DNA from: Membranipora membranacea
Lineage: Eukaryota; Bryozoa; Gymnolaemata; Cheilostomatida; Membraniporidae
Direction: 5' to 3'
DNA length: 60,000 bases
Assembly: GCA_914767715.1 (NCBI GenBank)
Contig: OU612065.1
Location: 18,354,001 to 18,414,000 of the forward strand
The notes below the pieces were generated by a model. That model had not been told where the DNA came from and did not search any database. It was given only the letters and a program-made list of their open reading frames with translations. Within the stretch, counting starts at the first letter, position 1. Each line of letters begins with the position of its first letter. The position numbers and the translations under genes are program-made. Of this stretch, positions 37,901 through 48,351 are shown one piece after another.

Positions 37901-39506
37901 GGTACACAGAAGTTTGGCTTTTATCACAACCATACTGTCAGTTGTAGCATTTATCATCATATTCGTTCGGTATGACGGCTGGACTGATGTAAGTTGAGTT
38001 AACCATTCTGCAGAATTTTGTCTCAAATTACCAATTACTTCAGGCTGGAAAGTCAAGCCTCCCATCACTGCCATCAGGGGACCGTTTGTTGATGGGAACA
38101 TTTTTGATCAAATTAAATTAAATCAAGTTCATTAGATATGAAACAAAAGTCAAAATCCTCATTTCTAGACAATGAGAACCAGGATGAATGATTGTGGCAC
38201 ATAGGCCTGATCACCGAAGATATTGTATTATTTACATTAGATATGTATCCCATTATATAATGCTTTATCTTTTTTGTTCTGTATGTTCATATTTCCTAGG
38301 TAAGCTCAATGAAAATGATCACAATTATTACATGATGTTTTATTTTTCATTTCCACAGAGTCAGTCGCTGCACGCAGGGTTCGGTATAGCTGTCATGGTT
38401 CTGACAATACTGCAGGTTATCGCTGGTATGCTTAGACCTGGACCAGATGATGTCAAAAAGAGGGCACTCTTCAATTGGATCCATAGGGTCTCTGGTGTAC
38501 TAACTTATATACTAGCAGCAGCCACGATGTTCATCGGCACCAGAATCCCGTATATGACGGAGAGAATGAAGACTACTGGTACTGGATTACTGGCTGGCCT
38601 CGTTGTTGTCCAAATTGTGACGGCAGTTATACTAGAAATCTTTTCAGCTTCCACAGGTAGGTGCTATTGATAAATGCCTTTTACATTTTGAAAGTAGAGT
38701 GTTGAAGAGTTATTAGTTTACGACTATTAAGGCCCATCCTCTACCAACTTAAAAATGGATAGAGAACTCTTTCAGCATTACTATGGAAAATCATAGTTGA
38801 GTCGAATAGAACGAAGAAGACAAGTTAGACATCAGAACTTACTCTTGATGCTTTCCAAAAGAAAGCGAAGAGACATGTAGGATATATTTATTGCTATTTA
38901 TCGAGAAGAGACACCTGCAGCCTTTTTGCAAACCTCGCAAGAATGTCATTTTGTGACCCGTGTTTTAACTATAGACGTGATTCCTGGAACCGATAGCTGT
39001 GTACTGGCTGTGAGTCCTTGCCCAAAAAGATCATCAGGCCATGACTGTAAACTAGAATCTAGATGAATGGTTCAATGGTTTAGCAATCGTCGTGCATCGA
39101 GACTTACACACAACCTATGATCTTCAATGTTTTCGTGTGCTGACTACCTTCCTTTTTCATTGCAATAAGTATCATCCAATAACATCATCAACTTATGAGC
39201 CGTGTCAGCAATGAACTCCCTCTTCCCAAGAGGGAGTTCGTTGTTGTCAGAGAGTGTTGAATTTGGGTAATTTTTTGCAGCTTTGCTTGATTGATTCATA
39301 TTGCATCCTCTATTACTATTTTCACAGGCAAGGCGTCACACGACGACACTAATGGCAACGCTGGAGACAGTACTATGAAAATAGAAGACACCAAGAAACA
39401 GCCATCCACCGCCAGACATACCAGATCAATGGCTTTGTTTGTGTTTTATGTCTGTACCCTTGTTTCATTACTTATTTGTTTCTTAGCATTGTTATGGATT
39501 GATTAG
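29505..39506 (+). CDS. FRRS1: Ferric-chelate reductase 1-like protein (Reeler-DOMON-cytochrome b561)
   Basis: Exons: 29505-29538, 29774-29944, 30645-30793, 34065-34262, 35024-35239, 35590-35688, 35936-36122, 36504-36623, 37085-37206, 37902-37988, 38359-38656, 39328-39506; 619 aa, close to vertebrate FRRS1. The family moves electrons across a membrane through haem b and reduces ferric iron. Residues 1-24 are a signal peptide. Residues about 25-185 form a Reeler domain (YGTGGPAGVCHDPYP; FSATVIKDYETYW). Residues about 210-375 form a DOMON domain. Residues 385-560 form a b561 core with four candidate haem histidines: H391, H434, H466 and H503 (NWIHRVSG). A final helix lies at the C-terminus. The exon 5 donor (gttggt) is weak but phase-consistent. 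The 3.3-kb intron 3 holds a transposon-like foldback, minisatellites and a SINE relic. Confidence 0.94.
31169..31855. mobile_element. Foldback DNA-transposon-like element in FRRS1 intron 3
   Basis: The left arm (31176-31467) and right arm (31529-31848) are reverse complements at about 85-90 percent by eye, with small indels. The ends read CACAGAGTAAGGATA and TATCCTTACTCTGTG (one base differs near the inner end). A 7-base direct repeat, atggtaa, abuts both ends (31169-31175 and 31849-31855) as a target-site duplication. No transposase is present, so it is a non-autonomous long-TIR element. A superfamily cannot be fixed from this. Confidence 0.85.
31957..32004. repeat. 12-bp tandem repeat, four units
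   Basis: Four copies of tgtgacacttaa-like units (31957, 31969, 31981, 31993), two of them identical. Confidence 0.9.
32035..32160. repeat. ~20-bp minisatellite
   Basis: About five or six imperfect units of cagcagccctcatctaatcc in FRRS1 intron 3. Confidence 0.85.
33890..33956 (+). mobile_element. tRNA-derived SINE head next to FRRS1 exon 4
   Basis: The A box ggtggctcagttggttagagc and B box gggttcgaatccc are clear. The anticodon arm is too short and the acceptor arms do not pair, so this is not a functional tRNA. The related tail runs to the exon 4 acceptor at 34064. Confidence 0.6.
34281..34365 (+). mobile_element. tRNA-derived SINE head just after FRRS1 exon 4
   Basis: An A box tggcgtagagg (34291-34301) and a B box cgtttgaatcc (34335-34345) lie 18 bases inside intron 4. 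No cloverleaf forms. Confidence 0.55.
34917..34948. repeat. ATT microsatellite
   Basis: About ten trinucleotide units of att/aat in FRRS1 intron 4. Confidence 0.9.
36211..36261 (+). repeat. Intronic ~51-base repeat, copy 1
   Basis: It matches 38152-38203 with a few substitutions, including atttctaga-aatgaga and tgtggcacata. Both copies lie in FRRS1 introns in the same orientation. Confidence 0.75.
38152..38203 (+). repeat. Intronic ~51-base repeat, copy 2
   Basis: Second copy of the block at 36211-36261, about 1.9 kb downstream. It holds a small internal palindrome (ctcatttctag-aatgag). Confidence 0.75.
39209..39243. repeat. 16-bp hairpin, 3-base loop
   Basis: The arms 39209-39224 and 39228-39243 pair fully except for one G-T, around ccc. 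It lies in the last FRRS1 intron. Confidence 0.85.
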
Positions 39507-41306
39507 GTAGGAGTTTTTTGTAGTCCTGACTTTTTCTAATCTGGTATATTCTCGTACATTTATTTCAGTATGGATATTTATGATTTTACTGTCACAATGA
39601 CTTCTGGAATGTTTTGATGGGTGCTTCAGATGTAATATAGTGGTGGTAGCAATATTGTAATGTCTCCAATATTGATTTTAGTTTAAGAAATATAATAATC
39701 TGTGTCTGAATTATGACTATTTCATGCTTGTAAAGCTGTTTTGTGCAAAAAAATCTCTACAGCCTTACAATGTATCGTCATACAAATTTTACAATGCCCA
39801 TAAACAGCTCTCAGCTGTTGGCAGCAGGTATTTTATCAGCATCGGAATTTTGCAAGCGTCAGACATACAAATATCATGACTACCAGACTATGAGTAGTTG
39901 TTCAATATATATAATATGTTGAATGGTCATAACTTGTTTTACAGTAACGCTCACGTTACAAAAAAAATCTCCAGTTTTCAGACAAGCAATATTTGATTTG
40001 TGATCACTTGTTTCGTTGGTCCCTAGCATGGCACACTAAGAATTGTCAGAAGCTGTTTTGGGTTTAAATTCATGTACGATAATCTCTACAACAACAAGAA
40101 ATAATAGTCGATACACCAGTATTTATCAGAAGACGAATGGGTTGCAAACCATTTAAAAGTCTTATTATCCACATTGAAGGATATACCGAATGCAATAATT
40201 AAGGCAAGAAGCCACATTAGATTAGATTCTAGAAAAATCATTTCAAATATTTTTCAATCAGCATCAAATGATTCCTATCAATGTTTGACTAAAAAGAATA
40301 ACACATTGATTGTAGTAGGATTAAAGTCTTATTGTGTTTTTGACAGCTTCGAACAAGTGATTTAAACTCCTGTATAAGTATTTTGTTTCAAGTCTGGTTT
40401 TGGCTGCTATTTGATTTTCACTATTGTCTCCCATCTCGCAATCGAACGGATGAATTCACCTCCTCATTGGTTAGAACCAATTGTGCATCATCACACTTAC
40501 TATGCAGGAATAGAGAGTTTTCGATAACAATATCTTACAACAAAGAATGAACATAAAGAAGCTGAACATATATATGTGCGCGTGTGTGTGTATCAAGTCA
40601 GTAGGTATTAAAACAGTTACCAAGCACATCTTCTATAAGACAGGAGTTGTTGCCTCCTTGACATTCATGAGGCAACTCCAACTCAATGCAAATACTCAGC
40701 AAATTTTGCACCTATATCTCAATACTTGATAGCAGCAGAGTGGTAAAAGTTGGTGGAAATCTTGCAACTAAAGGGCTCTCAACACACCCTCTGTATATGA
40801 ACCTTAAACATAACATAATTTGAACCTAATTGGGAAGACTTATGCCGATAAAGTATTAAAAATAAAGAAAGAAAAAAGACTAATTAGGCCTGAGTGAGAG
40901 GATATTATTCTTCAAAAATATTTGATACTATTGGACACCAAGTTTTAGTCAAAAAATTAGAATTCTTTTTTAATTGTAGTCTATAATCTATTCTAGTGCA
41001 GTTTTTAAACACGGTAACTCCTGAGACTGAAGAGAATGTAGTGTAACTTGTACTTCAGTGTTCTGGACAAATCAAATAGATTTTGTCGGTGTTTTGGACG
41101 GTATTATCGCCCTGCAACCTAAAATAGAGCAAGGACAATGAAGCTAGTTGATAAAAGTTTAATTATCATTTAGGTGTGTGGGAAGTGATAGTGTTGTATT
41201 GTTTAATCAAATATAGTTTAGCACAGTGAGATTAAACTTAGAATACTGGTTGGGATAAAACTCTAATAATCTGAGACATAAAGGATCGATCCACAAATGA
41301 GACAGC
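39507..41306. other. Spacer between reductase and first WSC gene
   Basis: Expected to hold the FRRS1 3' UTR and the promoter of the WSC gene. I saw no clear polyadenylation signal near the stop and no other feature. Confidence 0.4.
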
Positions 41307-44263
41307 ATGAGATCCTGGTTAGAATCAATCTCCTGTTTCGCCCTAATCTTCGTGAAAGAATGGATACAAATATCTCCATTGGCGCTGCCACAAAATAAAG
41401 GTAAAATGAATGTTATATAGGTGTATGAAATACATATTTATATAAGTGCTTATTGAACTATGCATACAAGTTATGAATGATTCGTTTTCAAAGCTAAGAT
41501 ACATACGTATACATGGTTTTCCTGCTGAGAATTTTCATTCAATTGTACTGACATTCTAAAAAGGAAAAATATACACTAAGGACATTTCGGATTCTGACAC
41601 CGTTGTTGCATCTTCTTTTTCACAAGAATTAGTTGATCACTTCCGCCACCTGGGTGCTGCCATGCAATAATTAAAACTTTGATAAGTTTTAATTATTGCA
41701 TGGCAGCACCCAGGTGGCGGAAGTGATCAACTCCTTGAATCTGTGTCAATGATTTGGAAGAGTACTCATTCCTCGGCTACTTGAAAACCTGTTTTGAAAT
41801 AACTAAAAATGGTGGTATCTTTGATCATTTTTCAGGGTCTATCGTAGCCGGGTTTCGCTACCAGGAGCTTGGGTGCTTCAGTGACAAATATCCAACTGAG
41901 AGAGCTCTCAATCTAAATGGAATAGAAAATAAGTCTACAAGTGAAAAAATGACACCAGATCTGTGCATTGAACGCTGCGGTAAAACAGGTATGTGTGTTT
42001 GACTTTGTACTAACAGCTTTTACGTTGGACAACCACAATGCATTCATGTTATAAAATCAAGGTTCTAATGATCCAGTTTGATCCAATTGGCCTGCATTAT
42101 TATTAATCACATTTTACTGGTTAAATGCAATTTTCAAATGGCAGCTCAAACTCAAAGTGAAGGCAAATTAGATCATACATTATCTATGTCGTTTACAGGT
42201 GCCCAATATTGCGGAGTAGAATTTAAAAATGAGTGCTTCTGCGGAAATAACGATAACTATAACAGATTTGGCAACCTTGAGGATGACAAAGACTGTACAT
42301 TGCTGTGCAAGGGTAATTCAAGTCTGAAATGTGGAGGGAACAACGCAATATTCATCTACAATGGTGAGCTGTATAACCATGTTAGCCGTTTTGGCCATAG
42401 CATATAAATACCTTATTATAAATTAATTGATCAATACAAATATATTCATATCCTTATATGTTACATGTTTATGGCAGCATCTTTTGTCGATGATAGGCTG
42501 AAAATTTTGTGATGTTGATGCAAATAGTCTCAAGGTGATGTGTTCTATCAAATGAATTGAAGCGAAATAATTCCATCCAAATACTATATTATCAGGTCCT
42601 GATGTGTCTTATTTTAGTGTCTAGAGTGTCAGCTGGGACTTCACATTCGCATGTTCGAGAATTTATGCAGGAAAACAGAAAAGTTTCAGCTAAAGTTAAA
42701 ATAAAAACTTTTAAACTCTCATCAGATGGAATAGCTAACATAACAACGGAGCCGAATGTCATAGGATCCAAGTTTGATGACATTACTGAGGAGACAACGG
42801 CCATGAAGCTAACTCAAACGACCACGAACTCTGAAACTCTCACCAGTTCAGAATCACAACCGAGTCCTTCAATTTCATCAGATACTTCAACTCCAACAAT
42901 ACATAACTCTAGTGCAACTAATGGAAATAGCGAATCAAAGAGTAGAACATCAGCACATGTAATTGGAGGTAAGCTGAGGAATAAGCCATTGAAAAGTGGT
43001 AAAGATATTCCATTATATCAAATATGTAAAACTATAGACTAATAATGGCCTGCTGTTCCACCTAACCCCGTGGCAATGGCACCCCTAATGATTCATGATT
43101 TTGAGTTTTATCATCCACAGTCTGATAACATTTTGTCGTTAAAGCTCGTAAGAAGTCTGAGTCTGAAGTCGAACAAACTGAATTTAACCGATATGGAGAT
43201 TACTTTGGTACCGGGCTGGGAGTTGGTCTGGCTATAATTCTAATTATGGGTATAGTCTTATTCTTACATCGCAATCAAAGGTAAGTATGTGAAAAAAGCC
43301 TCAGTCATCCAACAGGCTCTGGTCAAAGAAATTTACATTTCAACCTTTTTGTCAAAAGCCTTTTGCTTTTTAAATATTTATCAAAAGATGCATCGATGTA
43401 CCCAATGCCAGTTCTGCTATGCGCATCACTGGAACGTTTAAAAGTATTTCTTACGACGTTTGAAAAGAAATGGGATTGATTTCAAGGCGTGGGAGGGGGC
43501 ATACAAGGCAACTATGTGAACCTATTTTCAGTTGAAGTAGCCAACATACGCTATCTTTCTATCTATCTATAGGTTCATTCCGATTCATAGCCTTGCTAAT
43601 CCTATAGTTTGAAGTTTGAAGTTTGAAGTTTGTTTATTGCCTAAATTCTAATATCCATCCTGTGATAGGTTGATAGCATCGAATGTACAGCACATACATG
43701 GAAAAATAATAATAAAAGGAGTCTGAGCTGCATTAGTTAAACAATCGCATATAAAATTCAAAAAAGGTATTTTGTCTTTTGGTTGTTCTACACTTGGATG
43801 GCCTATATTTATCTATTTTTGCTCTACGAGCAGATGTTCTGTTTGTGTAGCACTCCCATCCCATCCTTGTTACAGAAAACCGTGCTTTGGAAGGTTCACC
43901 TTTACCAAGAATCATCAGCAAATTATAGCGCAATCTAACCCAATATATCAGAACGACGTCATACTGGCATCTGTGAATGTGGCCGATGAGAATAATCGCC
44001 ACCAATCCAACTTTTCCTCGAATATTGTGAAGGACGGGATCGAAACCACTGCTAGTGATGCTACGTACGACTTACCGAGAAAATCTGAATCCAAAAGCAC
44101 CTCGGGTGACTCAATGTATGCCAACATGCAAAATGAAGGGTATGAAAATATTGTCGAGGGCGCTGCCAAAAGAATAACCCCGGCAGATAGCAGTATTTAC
44201 CAGCTTGCAGGTCCAATAGTAGATGATTTAATAGTTGCAGAAAATGAGCTTTATGGGTCATGA
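41307..44263 (+). CDS. WSC-domain single-pass receptor-like protein 1
   Basis: Exons: 41307-41400, 41836-41988, 42199-42363, 42618-42968, 43145-43280, 43876-44263; 428 aa. A signal peptide is followed by one WSC domain (residues about 36-137) with its cysteine framework: LGCFSD, LCIERC, ECFCG, DCTLLC, KCGG. WSC domains are thought to bind carbohydrate. A Ser/Thr/Asn-rich, probably glycosylated stalk spans about 138-254. The membrane helix is 276-295. The 130-residue cytoplasmic tail carries NPIY (Y324), three YxN motifs (Y324-QN, Y381-AN, Y389-EN), and Y364, Y408 and Y426. NPxY motifs recruit PTB or endocytic adaptors and YxN motifs bind Grb2-type SH2 domains, so a signalling or uptake receptor is inferred. 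A paralogue follows immediately. Confidence 0.85.
41631..41732. repeat. Perfect 49-bp palindrome, 4-base loop
   Basis: The arms 41631-41679 and 41684-41732 are exact reverse complements around tgat. It lies in intron 1 of WSC gene 1. Such a structure could be a fresh foldback, a template-switch product, or an assembly artefact. Confidence 0.95.
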
Positions 44264-45045
44264 GCTAGCCTTTCCAGGCTAGGTTGTGAGCTAAGGCTAT
44301 TGCTGTTACGTTTAATTTAAATTTTTTAACAAAAAAAATGTTTTATTTAAGATGCAGAGCTAGCAACCATCCTTCTTCTTGCGAGACTGCAGGGCCATAA
44401 CAATTTCTTTTTTTTTATAAACTTATTGGTGTCTATACCATTTTTCGAGAAAATGTTTTTCAAAAGTACCATTAGATAAGAAACAAAAAAAGGTGACAAA
44501 AAATGTGATTGAATGGTTATAGATTATTATTGTGGCTTGTAATATTGAAATAAGGCTTTCTTGAAAGCAATAGCAAAAAGTCTACGGGACAATAAAAACT
44601 TGCATATCTACAAAGTTTATGTTTATACATTTAACTGAGTTTATATTAGTTATTTTTAATTTTGTATATAGCTATAGTTTCCAACCATCTGGCTAAATTT
44701 TCTGTGATATCAGCATAATTCATGAGAGCTAGGGTTATCTAGATTTTGTGCGTTTAGCAATGATATCCAGTCAGAACAATGAATGTTAATCCTGCGATAA
44801 CATGCTAAGATAGCTGGCTATCAAGGTTTATCACAATAAATACAATAGTGTACATGGGAGTGTTACTTTAACACCAGGTTTTGAGTGGGCCCGTTAGAAG
44901 CTATCATTGATAGATTACAGCAATTAGTCAGATTATACACCAAACTGGACCACTGCATGATGATTTACTGTCAGGTGAAGTTATCAGATCGATGTATGCA
45001 ATTATGTATGTGAGTTCAATATACTGTAACACCAGGGAGGGTAAC
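44264..45045. promoter_or_regulatory. 3' UTR and polyadenylation signal of WSC gene 1; spacer
   Basis: A canonical AATAAA lies at 44591-44596, about 330 bases after the stop. The remaining 450 bases to the next start should hold the promoter of the second WSC gene; no specific element is recognised. Confidence 0.5.
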
Positions 45046-48000
45046 ATGATCCTCTTCAAGTGGATAGTCATTCTGATAGTTATACTTACAGTCACAGCAA
45101 CTCCACAAAGTAAGTAACTGTGTGGTCAGAATTTTCTGTTTAGCAGGATTTAGACATTCATAAAACAATCGGTAATGTAAAATTTTCTACCCGCTATCTT
45201 TGTCCATATCTCTTTAACGAAAAACACCAAAGTTGTACCTCTGAATGTCTGATCCAGGTAACTTATACTGAAACAATCAGACATGACCATTCTGTTTTGT
45301 AAACCACATATGAGATATCCCTTAATGAGATATTTTTAGATGTTTGAAGTTGAATGGACCAAACAAATATACTTCTCCTTTTTGACTGAGCGAAAATTGC
45401 GTTGGGCTATCATCACTCAAGAGGCAGCATTTTTATTTGATGCCACCTTCAGGCTGTTTATGATACAATCTCTGACTATCAGCGGGGCAATTAGTTTGGT
45501 ACTCCCAAACTCTTGCCCCCACCGACGTCCCCTTGACGGGGTCAAGTTGCTGCAGTTCATATTTTCTTTGCTATATTTTGGTAGTGAAATAAGTTTTTGG
45601 TCTGCTTTGAACTTAAACATGATGAAACAGGATGTGTTTTCAGAAGGCAAACGACTATAATATTGAATGTATGCAACATGGAGCTGAAAACTTTGCCCAT
45701 TATGGCAATCAAAAGCTAGTATGGCACCGACACATAAATTAATTTTTCCATTGTACTGTACTTAAATCATAGTAGGCCTACCTAGTTAGTTTCAAAAGCT
45801 TATTCCAGAGTGATTCAATCATGCTGACATATAACTAAAGATGATGATTTCAACGTATATCAGTTGGGACATTGTAGACATTTTTTAGGTTAATTCATAT
45901 TTAGCTGGACAAATTTACAACCAGCATGGATGCCAGCAGTGACCTAAAATGCATCGTGCAAAATATGTCAGATTGCTGAATTTGAATATTTTGAAGCTTT
46001 AGTGCAACTCGCCAATGCAGTAGTCGATGTCAATGATTGTTGTGTATCAATCTTTTTATGATTTATTTTGGTTTAGATTCTACTGCTGCTCATTACGACC
46101 TATGTGACAGACTGGCCGCACATTTCATAGATTCAGAGAATGAGACATTTGAAACCGCTTCAAATCTCACCACGATTCATTCATGCTTATCGACATGTGA
46201 AGATTTTACTATTCACAATGGTGAGTAGTTAGTTTTTTGAGTTGAGACAACCAGAATCCGATTCTTTGTTCATAATTGTCTGCCCGTGTCGCAAATATAG
46301 AATTGAATTTTTTTATTCCCTTTACCTTTCTGGTTGAAGCAAGCATCAAACGATGCCTCATATCTCATTACAGTCACCAATTATGCCAGCTTAGACCTCA
46401 AAGACTTATGTCATTGTCTGGAGTCGTCTCAACTTAGCCCACAACTGAGGGGTAACAACTCAGAATGTATATCACTTTGCAAGGCGCAGAACTCTATAAT
46501 ATGTGGAGGAATACATGGACACTCAGTTAACCATATAGGTGATTATCAATAGAACTACCTACGCATGTTTCTGAATTCAACATCAAATTAAGTTCTTGTA
46601 AAAAATCTAGCTTGGGTATGCTGTCTGGGTTTGGTGGCTCCCACCCTAGATCAAGTTTATTCCAAATGCCTGCATTCCAATTGCTCCCTTCCACTGGTCA
46701 CTGGCAACTACAAATACAGGAAAGTGGACCAAACTTGGTCTACCCCATCCAGACTCAGGCCCTCCCCAATTTGGAATATAAACAAGTGTTACGTTGAAAT
46801 CCTTATCTGCGTATCTCAATCTCTTGAAACAAGATCTTATCTTTTGTAGAATCACCTGATAATAATCACTTACAGGGACATGCAGGGAGTGGGCGTCTCT
46901 TCGAGAGCAATGATAACCTGCTGTATTATGCTATAGGAGGTGGAGCTGGTGGAGCACTTCTGGTCCTCAGTCTGAGTGGGATTGTCATCATCTATGTCCG
47001 CCACAGGTAAACAATGATTATTTTCATAGCATTTGGAGTTTGCTTTCATGAACCAAAAACTTCTGCTTGAATGGAGAAAGCGTTCATTTCATTGATAGCA
47101 TGGGCGTCAGAAGGATTTACCAAGGGGTACTCCTTTTAGCTGTGGAGTAGTTAGTGGCATGTGTAAGCGGGGAAGGTGCGGGAGGGGCACCCGAGTGCCC
47201 TCCTGCCGACGGAAATTTTTTTAAATTTGAGACCCAAAAAGAGACATTCTGGTACATACCACCCAACGTTTATGGATGAGCAACACCAAGCATGATACCA
47301 AAAATATATAACAGCAACAGCCTCTTGCCCGGGCCTCGATTGAAAGTTCTAGCGATAAAAGAAAACATTGAGTTCCAATTGTTAAAAAAAAAAAAATTTT
47401 AAACCTCCCAAGGGGTGCTCACTTGAGCACCCTGAGCACCCCTTCTGACGCCCATAATTGATATCATTGTATTAACACTATTTGTGATGGAGGAAGATAC
47501 ATCATTGGCGTTAAATGAATCATTGCTGGGACTACTAGTAGTGATTTCTGGCTTGTCAGCATGTTTTTACACACAGTCACATGTCCTTCCATGAGTCAGT
47601 CAGTAGACAGGTACACAGGAGAGAGACACCAAAGGGACAATCAACCTTAAAAGCTCCCCCAGTGGGACTCAAACCCGCAACTCCTGCGGCACCCATCGAA
47701 CATTGTGATAATCCATTTATAATGCCAATATAAAATGCATAACTTTGTAAATTTGTGTTTGTGTTAGTTTCATTGTTCTGTATTTATTTTAGGAGACTCA
47801 ATAGAGATGCGCCGCTGCTGTTGCAAGCAGAGCAAGCTAAATCAAGAGACCAAACTCTAACATCTAACTCAGGCTCTGCTGTTTACCAGAGCGCAACATC
47901 CACTCTCTTCAGACCTCCTGAAAACTCACAATTGCCTAAGAATGGCATCGATGAGCTATCTAACAAGCATGGCGATTCACCCCCTTATAAATTCAGACAA

Positions 48001-48351
48001 CCTGCTCGCTTTTCAGTTGAAAACCCTGTTTATGATGATGTCTATGAAACGTCGCGTCATTACCAACCAAAGTCACCTAACGACAGCGTCAACAAAAACA
48101 GACAAGAGATGGAGAAGAGAGGAGAGATTTATTCGTATGCCTCGACGTCACAGGTTTCCTCAAGGTTTTGTAACACTAATACTACACTGAGTCAGTTTAC
48201 CGTAAATGAGTACGAGGAAGAGACATATTCTTACTCGGCTACTAACACTATCAGTATCAGAGACAGCGATCAAGTGACCAGTAGGCTGGCAGTAAGCTCT
48301 GCTATTTATGAAAACTATGCAGAATCATATCTTAAGCCAATCACTCAATAA
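45046..48351 (+). CDS. WSC-domain single-pass receptor-like protein 2
   Basis: Exons: 45046-45109, 46077-46220, 46344-46538, 46850-47006, 47793-48351; 372 aa. The signal peptide (MILFKWIVILIVILTVTA) is followed by a diverged WSC domain (about 30-134). It keeps eight cysteines in family order: YDLC, SCLSTC, LCHC, ECISLC, ICGG. A short stalk and a glycine-rich membrane helix (about 162-184) follow. The 185-residue tail has NPVY (264-267), Y271, Y218, Y359-EN, Y362 and Y366. Architecture, exon phases around the membrane helix, and the NPxY tail match the upstream gene, so this is a tandem paralogue with fast sequence change. Exon 3 uses the second AG of a closely spaced acceptor pair. Confidence 0.84.
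47650..47700 (-). mobile_element. tRNA-derived SINE B-box fragment
   Basis: On the minus strand, gggtttgagtccc (47676-47664) is a strong pol III B box within a tRNA T-arm-like context. No A box is seen. It lies in the last intron of WSC gene 2. Confidence 0.45.

Noticed and set aside
45340-45660. A 106-residue plus-strand frame
   Set aside because: It lies inside intron 1 of WSC gene 2, has no splice-compatible phase and shows no family similarity.
46337-46344. Use of the first AG of the paired acceptor in WSC gene 2 exon 3
   Set aside because: That choice breaks the reading phase with exon 2; only the second AG joins in frame.
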